Assembly (NCBI GenBank): GCA_029298735.1
Contig: JANSLP010000346.1
Span: 1-33,117 of the forward strand
Direction of reading: 5' to 3'
From: Ophiostoma sp. CBS 140.51
Taxonomy: Eukaryota; Ascomycota; Sordariomycetes; Ophiostomatales; Ophiostomataceae
Length of the DNA: 33,117 bases
Shown: in pieces, positions 19,601 to 32,000 of the stretch
Layout: each line of letters starts with the position of its first letter
Position numbering within the stretch: the first letter of the stretch is position 1
Program-made: the position numbers and the translations under genes
Notes under the pieces: generated by a model
Seen by the model: the letters and a program-made list of their open reading frames with translations, nothing else
The model's database searches: none
What the model was told of the DNA's origin: nothing

Positions 19601-22200
19601 GCATAGTATCAATCTGGTTTTTTGTGGCGGTTGGCTATGGCCTCGAAAGGCGGTGGCAGTGGAATACACCTGGCGGTGTGAGTACGTGGGATGGGTTTCG
19701 GTTGATTTTTAGGTAACTCGAAAAGAAGAAGAAAAGAAACCCAAATACTGGTGCCCAATATTAGAGTGGGTAAAGTTCTGCAGAAACTAAACGTAATTGG
19801 TACCTTCATGATCTTGTGACTGTAGGTTTTTCAAGAAGCACCTTCAAACCTTATGATGGTATGAAGTACAAAGTAATACTCTTTCAAGATGCAAGCGAGG
19901 ATGTGGAGTGGTCAACTAGTCATACTGGAACTGGTCGTGGAGGACACCGCCAATGGGAAACGGAACGAAATAATTGTACTTCACACAGAGTATCCGTTAT
20001 TGACGGCGTGTGGCAGGCTCCATCTCCATCCAACATGGGAAGTGGGATGTGGCTCGGTTGTGCTTTGGTGTGTTTTGTACCTGGGAACTGTATCTTCAAG
20101 CCGCTTGTCCTCGTTTCTCCCCCCTGTCAACCGTTGCGCTTTCAATTTTTTTCCCTGTCTGCTTCTCTCTGATTTTGTTCCTTTAATTGTCGCTGGTCAT
20201 TCGATGGGGCCCTACCTCCCTCCTTCACTTCTTTTGCAGGTTCCCTTTTGTCTGTGCGGTTGCAGGGAGGGCATGAACTCAAATCTGGTCTAATGCCTTC
20301 CACTGAGGCTTCGATACCTTCTGCCCACCATTTTGAACCGTTGTGGTGCCCACCATCCTGACGGGGATCACCCCGGCTTGTCTGTCTCCGAGAAAGCGCT
20401 GGTGAGGTTTGTTGTCGAAAAGTGTCCTTAGTTTAGAGAAAGCACAGTTGCTACATGAAATTGGTACGTCACTTCGTAGCTCTTGCCAGGACTTCCCAAG
20501 GCTACTTGTGCTCAGGTGCAGTGATGAACAGATATCTTCAATATGGAACCTGCATAACGAAGAGCTACTCTTATTACTGCACGAATGGGCAAAGAGGTCT
20601 GCAGTTCTGAGTGAGCTAGCGGAGGCAGAAAGGGTGGCCCGATTTGTAGTGTTGCAACGGAAACGGCATTCCGAAAAAGGGTTTTGGATCTTGGCATATC
20701 CCCCCCGTTTCGCCCAAAAAGGCAACCTGGTAAGAAATCCGAGCAGACATGGGCAGAAACGGGAAAACAGAGTGTGTGGCTCTGGCTCCACTGCACTTCC
20801 TTTCCTTAACACTCTGCCTTCCTGCAGCAGCGCGGTTGCGAAATATTAGGCGGAGTTTTCCTGGTTGAGAAGAAAGTGGCCAAGAACGAACCCGTCGAGC
20901 CTCCCGCACCCAGGTCGTTATCCAGCATTGTAGGCGGTATTGCAAGAGAGTGAAGCGAGAGCCCGGCCAGGTCCAGGCCAAATGATGGATGGGCAAGAAT
21001 GGGGGTTTTGCGGCGGCACAGTTTATTTTCCTGGAGAATATCTGACGGGTTTGAAAGGGAAGGTCCTTCTTGTGGTGTGTGCTGGGACCCGATCCGTATC
21101 TGGGGCTCATATTGGTCATAGGTTGCCATACCATCATCTTGCTTGCAGCCTCTTCCTGGATTTCACCGAGTTTGGCTGATGGTAGACACGTTCGACAGGC
21201 AAACATCCAAATATGAATTTAGACCAATACACTCGGTAAAAGAGGAGAAGCCTGTCTTGTTTTGTGCTGGCCATCCACATGGCTGATTTTCAGGTACAGA
21301 TGCGGCTTTTGGAGTGGACACAAGCGTCGACAAATGGAGGCCTCGTGGGGTTGTATCTTGAACATGGCCAGAGTGCTTAATAAAACGGTCGAAAAGTATG
21401 CTGAGTACTCTGGCTGCAGGTCAGGTGCTATGGCAGACGGGACAAACTTCGTTCTCCGTGAGCCGCATCTGTACATAAAAAAGGTCCTGGTTGTTTCTCT
21501 CTCGGTTAGTATTTCATGTTACTGCTCTTGTCAACGGGCGACAAACGGCTCAATTTAGCTGTCACCGGGCCACGACGTGTCTGGACAAGGTAGGGTCACA
21601 TTGAATATATTAGAAGGCAGACATAGCCGCGCAAGATGGCGGGCGGCGCTGGAGTACTCACGTATTTAGTGGTGTACATATGAGTACTCGTCAAAACTGG
21701 CACTCATGTACGGAGGAGACAGTGATATTCTCCACAGGGCACTGCCGTTTAATTGTTAGCAGGCCAGTGTCATCGTGGTAACGGCCGTTGAATCACCACT
21801 GTCATATTTGGCTGGCCTTCTTTTTCTCGTAGTGAACTGGAGCGCTGGCAGCGAGGCAACTATCTGCTTGTGTCTTGCGAACAGTGTTTCAACAGGGGCC
21901 AGGCGGTATAGCTTGATTGCCACTGCAACTCTTCGTCAGTCCTTATTAACTGGAACATGATGATCCTGGAATCTTGTCGGACAGGGGGGGAGGCGGCTTG
22001 TAAAAAACAATGGTGTTCTGGGCAGAGAGAAGTTGTTTTGTGGGCCCTGTTCGCCTTTGTTAGCGCTTGAAAGTACCACCCGACTCAGTTTTTCAGCAGG
22101 GTGTCTACTTTTCACCACAGTGCCGAAGTCTTCTCACCTTCCATCACGGTAATGCTGAGGCGCAAGTTGTGGCGAGTCCCAGGCGATCAAAATGCGATGA
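19601..22200. other. No gene recognised
   Basis: Base composition is more balanced here. The most protein-like frame is the + strand ORF 20409-20849 (146 codons), with a leucine/glutamate-rich stretch around LHNEELLLLLHEW. It matches nothing I know, has no convincing splice partners, and is not called as a gene. Confidence 0.45.
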
Positions 22201-22317
22201 TCAGACAGCCCAGCTACCAGGGTGTCGTACGGCTGTTCCAACTGGCGCCATCTTTTTTTCTTCCTTCTCTCTCTCTTCATTTTCTTTCTTCCACAGCCCC
22301 TGGTCCATGAATGACAA

Positions 22318-22342
22318 TTCGAATGTTTGAAGAACATTCGAA
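22318..22342. repeat. Perfect inverted repeat, 10 bp arms with 5-base loop
   Basis: Arms TTCGAATGTT (22318-22327) and AACATTCGAA (22333-22342) flank the loop TGAAG. The hairpin follows a + strand pyrimidine tract at 22250-22302. It could fold in RNA, or be a palindromic protein site; the GAA/TTC blocks resemble part of a heat-shock element. Function is unknown. Confidence 0.85.
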
Positions 22343-25233
22343 AGACGGCGAAAAGAGGGGGTCAGTGCACATATTCCCTGCACTGATACGCAGTCGACCT
22401 TTCAGAGATAAAGAGCCTTTGAGGTCCGGAAGAAGCAACCGTCCGTTGGCATATCCTGTAATACTCCGTAAAGCTGGGCAAATGACTTCCAGTAGAGCAG
22501 GCCAGGGTCAGCAAGGTCAAGGGCGTAACCACAAGGACCTGCCAGTAATTTTTTTTCTTCAACTTTTCCCCCGAACTTCTCGGCCACTTCTTTCGGCCCC
22601 TGTTCCCGGTCTCGGTTTGTGTTCAGGTGATGTTTTTCTTTCTTTCTGCTTACAGGAAGTGCATGGGCAGCAAGGACCAGCACACAACAGAACGACAAGG
22701 GATTGATGAGGAGCAACCCACTTTTCTTGACGAACACGTCGTGCTGTCTGGTCAGGCAGTCCATGCTCCCGGCATGGGCTTTGGTGCTTTGGCATGAACT
22801 TCCCTCCCTGCCAATAAGTTTTTTTATCGAGGCAGAGGCAGGAGGGGGCACAGGCGGCAGGGTGCGTTGCCGTTGCAAATGGAAGGGTCGGAGAAAGCGG
22901 CCGCGGGGGCGCGCGAGTACCGTTGAAGGATGGAGATTGTCGTGAGAATGGTGAAAATAAAGTGAATTTGGCAGACACGTCAATTTTCAGGATTTACGAT
23001 AGAATAAGGGTTTGCTCATAGTGTCGTCACTGTGTTCCTTCCCGACAAGGAAATGGACGCGAGCAAAGGAAGGCAGTAATGTTTTTAATGGCCATACGCT
23101 CCTTCCTTCAAAGTTTGAAAACTGAGCGGTGCAATTGTAAGGAAGGAGCAACTGAACGAACACCAGCCCCTTCCGCCCATCCATCACTGGAATGCTCTTT
23201 CCGTATGAGCAGGAGCAACGCACCCAACAAGAGAGTGTGTGGCCGTGCCCTGTTTGGACACGAGCCACATTTTCTTTCAGAGATAATAAAGACAGGTTAG
23301 GCAAGGCAACATCCGGACACAAAATGCCATCTCAATCATTCTATTACAAACCTTACTACAAAACATGTTGCCCCATCCTAGTAGTCCATTGCAGATGTAG
23401 TCGTCGCTTTCGCTCGTCGGAAGATGCCATCGAGTCACCGCCTTTTTTTCGTTTGTCTTCGACCCCGGCGCAAGTTCATGTTGACATTTGCCTCCAGAAC
23501 AGCATCAACGAGCCTGCGTGGCTGAGAAAGAATGAACAGATGGGGCCCGAGAGAAGCGAGCGGATGACGACGAATGAGAAGCGAGACAAGCCTGCGGACC
23601 ATCAATCACACTGCAGCATGCGACGACAAAACATGCTTCTGTTGCGTTCAAAGGGACGCCTGTGGGCAGCACAAAGCGCACAACGTGTGTGCAAAGTATC
23701 GAACGCAAGCAAAAAAGCAAAGAAAAAGGGAACAAAAAAGGTCAAAGGAAAAAGAAAAGAAAGTCGCTTGCTGAAGGAGGGGTGCCAACCTGGTTCGACT
23801 TGACGGGAGCCCGCAGGATCTCGTCTGCTGGCTGGCCGCAAAACAGATGGGAGGACCCGCCCAGACAGCCGGCTGGCGGGCCCGGATTGGTTGCAAGCAG
23901 GGCTGGACATGGGAGACCAGGGAGAACGAGGGTGAGAACGGTGTGTGAAATGCAGGAAAGAGAGACAAGGAGGGTGGGTTGGCGCATAGTAGGTGTGGGT
24001 GGGCGAGCTGCAGAATTGAAGAGCTGCACTTGAGTGTTTGTTGGTGTTGGGAGCAAGGAGCAAGAGAGCAGGGGTGGTCATGCAAGAGAGAAAGAGGGTG
24101 TGCCCCCTCAGCGGAGGAGAAAATACAGACAGCAGACGACAGGCAAAAGGCGGCGGCAACACAACACGAGCCACGAACGACAAACGACGAACGACAGTTA
24201 GAGAAGCGAGACAGAAGCGACATGGTAACATGGCAACATTGCAGTATGGCCGGCCGCGGGGTACGGGGACAACATGTCCAGGTAGGTCCCAGGTGACACA
24301 GCATCTTCACCTCGCACGACAAGTGCATGCAATCGCATGTTTTTATATGTTGCTTTGTATTTTTTTATGCTGTTGTCATCTTTTGTTTCCTGTGATTTCT
24401 TTTTTACTTTCTTTTTCCAGAACAAGAAGCCCCCACCCAACCTTGTGCTATCCTTGGTCTGGACAGCGGAAGGTCGGACAAACGAACAGGACGAAAAGAG
24501 ATATGGACGCTTGTTGCCCGCCCCAGTTGCTCCATATTCGCTGGCAGTAACGTCGTGGTGGTTGCGAACAGGGCACCACAAGCACGCGAAGACCGCATCG
24601 GTGCGGATCTTGGTTGAGAAGAGGTAAGCAGGCCAGCCAAGCTTTAACAACATGCTTTCTTTATTCTTCCCTTTCGTTTATTTTTTTGTTCTCTTCAGAT
24701 TATTTTATTATTTTTCCTTACTTTCCCTATTTGATCCCCAACTCTGCTCTGCCTGCGTGTTTACCTTTTCCCCCTGCAGGGACACAGACCTGATACTCAC
24801 CAACACTTGGCCAGAAACGGGCAAATGAAATCAGCTGCCGGCCTCTCACTCAATCATGCCATCGCTTTGAGCACCAATATGCAAGCGAGTATGGCCGGTC
24901 GCAATTTTTGCTTCAACGCCCGCTGCTCTCCCTCCTAGCTCGTGTTCGCTTCCTTTTCGAGCTTTGGCGTGAACGTTTCTCAATGCCAATGGTGTCAATG
25001 GCAATCCTTTCCTTTCGTTGGCTTTCTCCACACTGTCATGGTTCCTGCCCAAGCCAAGCCAGGCTGGTGAGGCACGTCAAGGGTGCGATGGATCAGCACC
25101 GCCAAAATGTCCGTGTTAGTGCAGGAACCTTGCGCTGTACTTTATCAGAGCGCAACGGCCAAACCAGCCCCAAAGCGACGAAAACGAGCTCACGAGTGGG
25201 CAGTGGTTGCGCGCTCGAGCCTCGTCGAATGCT

Positions 25234-25315
25234 CCCCCCCCCCCGCCGTCTTCTTTTACTTCTTTTTGTCTTCTTTGTGCCTTCTTTCTGCCTTCTTTCT
25301 CCTTCTTTTCGCCTT
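25234..25315. repeat. C homopolymer followed by degenerate CTTCTTT repeats
   Basis: Eleven consecutive C at 25234-25244 are followed, after a few bases, by about five imperfect copies of a TTCTTTNTGCC-like 11-12 bp unit. This is low-complexity sequence, prone to length variation and sequencing error. Confidence 0.7.
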
Positions 25316-25896
25316 CCATGCCACTCTCACATCGGCAAGGATTTGCATGGGGGCTGAGATGGGTTTTTTCCATCATGGGATTTCCCTGCCTCCCCCTTTT
25401 TTGGAATTTATTGTACGTCGTACTGCTTTATCGTTCTATTAAATTGGCCTTGTCCATATCCTGGGCGCTCTAGTATCCTATTTAGAAGTATGTGCTTCGT
25501 ACACGTACACCGTACATGCATTGGAGTACGTTGTGTCAGTAGTACTATGGAGTACAAGTAGGAGATCTCCTTTGTAAATTTCTGACTTACACACAACGCC
25601 CAAACACAACGAAGATGCTTGGCCAGTCGCCTCTCCACCTCCTCTACCCTGGTCTAGCACCGGCGATGCTTCCCCTCTTCTCCGGCGGCCAGGCCCCCCA
25701 ATCGACACGATAGTTCCTCTGCGACTGGCAGCTAGCTCAAGCTCGCTTGTCAAACAACGGCCCGTCCGGGTCAAGGAGACACTATGGCGCGCTCCTTTCA
25801 ACGGCGAGCGTTCGTTGACCCCGGTCTAGTCTGGCCAGGTCGGTGCAGTTCATCCAGCCAGGTCCCACCCACGCGTGTGAAACGACGCGCCAAAGC

Positions 25897-25944
25897 GAAT
25901 GACAGAATGGCAGAACAACAGAATGACAGAATGACAGAATGACA
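25897..25944. repeat. Tandem repeat of GAATGACA, six 8 bp units
   Basis: Units 1 and 4-6 are exact GAATGACA. Units 2 and 3 are GAATGGCA and GAACAACA. The array is contiguous over 48 bases and sits in a gene-free region. Confidence 0.9.
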
Positions 25945-26765
25945 GACTGGGGACTCCGCAAGGCTTTTGCCTTGTCGACAAACGGCGTTCGGGGCACTCT
26001 GAAGTCCCGGCTGTCTTTTCTCTCGCATAATTTATGCTCTGGAGCAGATCTTTCCCCTCAGAACACGGGTGTCCCAAGCCCGCTGATGGGTTTCTTACAA
26101 TGCACGACGCAGTTGCGGCGTATTCCGAATTCCTGGCAAACGACTTTTTTGTTTAGAGACCTTAATTCTCCTTTTTATGTTATTTTCTGTCCATACGTTT
26201 TATTCCTTTCCCGTTTTCCCTCTTTTCTCTTCCCCAAAAGAACAAGGTACCGAGTACCTCTCCAAGGTTGCTCTCGGAATACGGAACACGCCCACAATCT
26301 CAGAATAATGCATCGAACCGCCCAAACGCACACTTCCCTCTCCCTCGTTACCCCCTCCTTCCCTGCCTCACTTTCCTTCCATCCTTCCCTCCTTCTTTCT
26401 TCCTTCGTGAGATGCGCTACCTTGTTCAACGGCCCAGAGCGTACCATCGTCCACTCACCGTCCAGGAGTGCAACACTCTTTGGCGTTGGCCACACGCACC
26501 ATAGTCAGACTTCCCGTGTGCACAGTCCTCGGGCTAGAGAGAAAAGGGAAATAGGAGAGAGTGGGCAGAAATCGAAGCCAGAAAGAAAGTCAGAAAAGGA
26601 GCAGACAAGAAAAGGCACGCATGACCCCTTTGGGCTAGATGGGCGCGGACACTTATCGACGGAGAAAATGCAACAAAAACGTCTCAAGAGCCCCCAAAAA
26701 CGCCACAATCGTATTAATGACACACCTTCCAAGTCACTTTGTTGCTACAGCTGTTCTTCGATAAA

Positions 26766-26783
26766 CACTCCGTATGGAGTATG
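26766..26783. repeat. ACTCC-N4-GGAGT inverted repeat
   Basis: CACTCCGTATGGAGTATG contains two 5-base arms around GTAT. The left half is a one-mismatch copy of the TACTCCGTA motif found elsewhere in the window. It may be a dimeric form of that motif. Confidence 0.6.
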
Positions 26784-29000
26784 GTTCTCATATTGCGTAT
26801 GTCTCCTAGTTCTTGCTCCCCGTCAGCTTCAAAGCTGTACATAATAAGGCCTAGTGTCATGTTGTTTGGGCGCTGTCATGCCGTGCTTCTCCAGCCTGCA
26901 TGTAAGACATTCTTGAACTCCACCAGTCCACTTGGGAGCTTCTAAACATCGGGACTTTTTCTTAACATCCTCTTCCTTATATTTTACGCCTCTGCGCCCT
27001 TGGACGATGCTCATAAAGTAATCGATCTCAGGCTCTTTGACCGTTTTGCAGTCCGAACTTCCAGTTCTCGTTTGTGAAATTTGACCGATTCGGCCAAAAT
27101 AACGAAGGTTTGTGAGGACATCCCGCCGTGTTAGTGACAGGTACTTTCTTTCGCCCCATTTTCTTAGCGCTGTGCCGCTCGAATAAAACCTAAGCCAAAC
27201 GGTGTAAGCGAAGAGGAGAGCTCCCCACACATTCGTTGAAGAACAGGTGCGCAAAGTGAAAAACGGAGAAATAAACTCTCGAAAATAAATATAAAAAACA
27301 CAGGAGAGGCTAAGATTGTCGGATAAAGCAAAAGCTGAGCTGGACCTAGCTAGGCCAATGCTACCCGACAAAAACAAAAGCAAAGAGCTGTTCACATTGA
27401 CCATCCTCAATCGCAGAAGAATGCACGTAGCGGTTTCTATCCGCGTATTAACATACCCCTGGGGTTGAACATGGCCTCTTCTAAGGCTGAAATTGATATG
27501 CAACTATGTACTAAGCAAAACCAGAGTGCAGGTTTCAACAGCGTATTGGCATTTTTGCCTGGGTTTCCTGTGCTTTTTTTCGCGTCGTGATTTTATGAGA
27601 ATTATGGGAACTGATAGACAGCCGCGCGCTGAAAGTGGAGATGCCCTTGTCTCATATTGTGGAAAAGTTGCTGAGAGTTTCTATGGGGCTGCCTTGTGGG
27701 CTCTTCTCACTCTCTGCATCGTCACTTACTCCGTATTTATTTCACAGAAAATAATAACAAAACGGAAGGAAAGACAAATTACATTTTGTTGTTGTAATCT
27801 GGATCTCGCCTCTTCCTTTCGAGACGGTTTGTTGACTCTCTGGAAACAACCATCTCGGCTCTTGGAAACGGCGAACCCAGATCCCAGGTCATCCACAGAG
27901 CCCACCTAACCCCCCTTCTTCCCGCCTGTCAATGCGATAAGTCCTTCTGTGGCTCCCTCACACAGACGCTTACCTTGTGTGCCCCTGGGCAATGTTTCGT
28001 GTTTCAAAATCAAAGAGGTGTGTATATTGAAGGCACGATGCAGCAGTGACCTCTCTCCAGACTGTCATAAAATCGAGTCAGCCAACTTTCTATCTTCCCG
28101 TGTTCTCGGACAGACGTCTCAATGTAATCAAACCTTTAATTGATACGATGTCAGAGACACAGATGGGTGAAATAATACAAACAACACGGATTGAAAACAA
28201 AATCAAGGGAGCACATAATTTTTTTTCAAGAGCAGCCTTGTATCATCCCTTCATTAAGTCGCTTGAGTCATGTCTCGGCGTTCGTCTGACGAAAAAAATC
28301 ATGTGCAAATCCGGACGCGCGATCATGCTTTGATGGGGAGCGCATAAAGCTATCATCGGAAGAGTCTAAGCTGTTAGGCACAGAATCAAAGCACATTTCG
28401 GTGTTCTCCGGGTAAAGTACGTGGGTAGAGAAGAAAGCACAAAATATCAGACGCAGACCCAGGATCAGGCTTCCAGGTACGAGGAACGATCGGTAGTGAT
28501 GTTTGTCATCCTTTCTTCCCTTTGCTTGTCTTTCGTCTTGTTGTGAAACCGGTTACTGGCATCGACCGCTCGTCAACCGCATCGTGTGTTGAGACGGCGC
28601 GCCCGACAAGCGATCTTGATCGTCGTCAAATCATGCGCGACATGAGGGGCGAGTGCAAAGGCACTTGTCGGTATTTGCTCCCTCCCCATATTGCAGCCGT
28701 CGCTATCGGCTCTTGACGTTTACTTGTGTTCCTTTGTTGGCATGACGTTTGTTCGTCTGCCCTACCGTGCCCCGTAACACGATTGCCATCCGAGACATCA
28801 CACAAGATCTTTTTGACAGGTCTGTGCCTGTCTTTTATTGTCACCGTTTTCCCGCCTTCTTTCCTACTCTCTCCACCCTTCCGCCTTTGATCAGTCAGTC
28901 TTCTCACTTATTTCCTTTTTGGACTTGATCCTGTTGTGTTTCCACTTGGCTTGGGCGACCTTGCCCCTGGAACGGCAGCGCTCTCCTCCCTGCTCTGCTC

Positions 29001-32000
29001 TTTTTTTCATTCACGTAGCATCCGGCCGTGTTCGCTCCATTTTGTGGATGCCCTTGGGCATCTTCCTTGATTTTGTGCCATTATTACAGCGTATTAATGT
29101 GTCCTACGCAGGTGAATAGTGGACTACGGAGCAATACCATCGACGGACAGGCAGCAAACAAGCTACCCTTGTACGTTGTATTTTGTACCGGATGGTAGTG
29201 TAGGTAATTAATGCTCCGGACCAAGCGATACATGTGATACGTCCTTCCGACTATGTTTCTTTTGCCATTTGTACAGTGGATTACAGAGTGCACCAGGTAT
29301 AGCTCTGCTCCGTGAGAGAGGGGTGGTCTGTATTTCCAGTTTTGTCATTTCGGTGCCCTTCAGTGGACAAGCAGAGATAATTTGCAGTGGATCTTTCTTT
29401 TGTTGATTCTCCCGTACTTGGCGCTTTTACATCGACACCTCATGCCTTCTTGTTTTCCCTGTAGTCGTCCTCAATAAGTCACCGTGTCAGGCTAGATCCG
29501 TATATGCACCATCCAGCCGTCCCTCCGCTGAGCATCCCTTTAAGCCATGCATTCTGGATGTATCATTTGAGGGGGAATGCAGTGTTATGGTATGCTTTGG
29601 TATGTTGTGTCAGATTTGTGGTGTGGCGCAAAATGTGCCCTGTTTGCTTTCTATCTTAACATTTTGTTTGAAAAAGAAGCACCATCTGCTCCTGCCAAAT
29701 CCCTTTATCCTGTTCCTATTTGCTCGCCCCCAGCTGTACGAAGTAGCCTCCATTTGGTTGCCCATGCGCTGCGTGTCTTGTTTCCTCCGCGCGAGCCGAA
29801 CACGGACACCAGGATGGACCTCTCGCTCCCGAGACCGCCATGGATGCAACAAAGAAAGAAACCGGGTGTCCTGTGCTGCATCTGCAGGTAGCTTCTGTTG
29901 ACCTCCGCTGGCCAGTTAAAGTTTTGAGTTTCGTGTCGCCCGAGTCCTTCTGACCAGTAATAAAATATGCGCTGGCCCCAATCCGGCCCCCATGTGGCGG
30001 TCCATTGCAGAATCTCTGAAAGAGCGCAGAATCTCAACAATCTCACATAGGTACGACGTGTGACCTAATTCTGTACGACCTGTTGTCGTTTGTCGGGGCC
30101 AAATGGGCCAAAAGAGCCAACACTCGAAGCATTTGCGTTGCACATACGACGCACTCCGCAGATTTATCTACAGCCTCAACGGGACTGGACATCCAGACGG
30201 TAAGCCGACGTGCCGAGCGCTCTGCCTTTCCTAAAGGGGATGAGCCTTGCATGATCTTGGTTTTTTTTCTTGCGAGCTCGTTCTTGCACGTATCCTGCTT
30301 AAAGCCCATATTTTTTTTCAGTGTCGGAGCTCCTGCTTCACTCTTTTTTTCCTGCACGCCTGCAGGCTTGCACATACTGACTGCACAGGCGGGCTGGTTG
30401 GCGCATCGAGTACGACGCTGCAGTGAACCCCTTCACACCTCTGTTCTCGCTGTACGGAGTACACTCATATTGCTGTGTATTTTTTTATTATTTTTTTACC
30501 CTAATATTTCTCACTGTGTGCTTCTTTTCCCCTGTATGTGTGTTTGTGATCTTGAATTTTAACAAAGTAAAAACTTAGAAAAGACGGCTTCCGCCCGAAA
30601 TTTGTCACTTGCCACACGGGCTTTCTGTCAAGTTCTCTGCCGCTTTTGCTGCCAGCCATCACTGTGCCGTGTGTGCATATCGCTAAGCAGCAGGCCGGGA
30701 GTCGAAAATAGAGCTCGCTCAGAAGAGGAATGTTCAAAGGCCGTACATTCGAGGTTCGATGAACACTTTGTAGAGTCTCCTATAGAGAACGAGATTAGAG
30801 CAACATTGTCTTTTTTTACCGGAAAAGATGACTTCCCTGAAAGAGCACGTCGTACGTCATGCTTGAATGGAACATTGTCTTTACCGCCTTTTTGTTTTGC
30901 GATGTCTGCATCACTACGATACATGGATTACTTCGCTATCGTTTTCTTTCTTCTACCTTTCCTATTATGAACCTAACCGGTACCAATGCAACGAGACGGA
31001 CAGAGCATCCGCGGAAATAGACGAGGTCGGTGAGAGTGCAAGAGCTGTATGTTGAGTGCTGTAGGCGCCTGCATTTTTGTTTCTATGTTTATCACAACTT
31101 TGTTTTTGGTGATATTTCACCGGAGCTTTCTAATCTTGGATTGATATTCTCACGCGGACAGTGCACTTCCAGCGCCCTGTTGGGCCCCAGAGGAGCATTG
31201 GTTTATCGACAGCGTTGCATTGTCAGTTGGTTCGCTTTCTGGCAGGCAAGTCAGAGAACGGGTATTCTAAAAATAAGCTTTCAAATAATATTGACAGGTT
31301 TTCATTGCCATTTTAAGAGCTTCAAAGGGGACTTTACGTCTCTCACTTTGATACCTTTATGAAATGACAGTCAATACCGTACGCGACGCTTGTCACTCTC
31401 AATGGCATCAAGAGTGGCCTGTAAACCACTTTCCCCCACGCAGGCCTGTCCTTGCCCTGGCCAGTCCTGCTCGGCCCTATTTCAGCCACCGTCTGGGGAA
31501 GCATCCCTCTGATTTCCATGCCGCACTTTAAATTGCCCTTTGTTTGAATCCTGTCATTACGACAAGGCTACCTCCTATTGACGTCCTTGTTCTTTGTCAA
31601 GTGTTTGCAAACCGTAGTTTGCTCTCGGTCCGCGCCGTGTTAGTCTAAATGATTTGATAGAGCTCCTAAGAAGATACTCTATGTAGCATACCACGATGTA
31701 AATACTTTCCTATTATGGCCACTTTCTCTGGCACAGAATTTCAATATAGAGAGCATCTATTCTAGGCAAAATTTGCGTGTGCAAACCCATCGACCAGGCT
31801 CATCGATCCAACTAGCATTCCGCCCTGGCCGCTTTTCATGTGGCCGCCTTACTTTTGGCCACCACACACACGACGACACCTTCTCTCGTGGCACACGGCC
31901 GTGCACCACAGATATAAAAGAAAAGTATCTCAGCATCCCATATGTGCATCCAGCCCGTCCTTCCTGCCCTACCTGTCTCCCTAACGTACCCACAGACCCT

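Larger units (their letters stand above)
22201..29000. other. Gene-free stretch with + strand pyrimidine tracts
   Basis: No supported protein gene. C/T-rich runs on the + strand recur at about 22250-22302, 24640-24780, 25250-25315, 26330-26410 and 28840-28990, with an opposite (purine-rich +) block at about 23700-24200. A weak candidate for a spliced small ORF lies at 24222-24828 (see findings). The 301-codon + strand ORF at 25939-26844 shows no domain and starts at the end of a tandem repeat, so it is not called. Exact TACTCCGTA motifs are at 22462-22470 and 27727-27735. Confidence 0.45.

Noticed and set aside
23785..23805. GGTTCGACTT resembling a tRNA B box
   Set aside because: Does not match the GGTTCGANTCC consensus at its 3' end, and no A box or cloverleaf could be found around it.
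25939..26844. 301-codon + strand ORF
   Set aside because: Starts at the end of the GAATGACA repeat, crosses several low-complexity tracts and has no recognisable motif.
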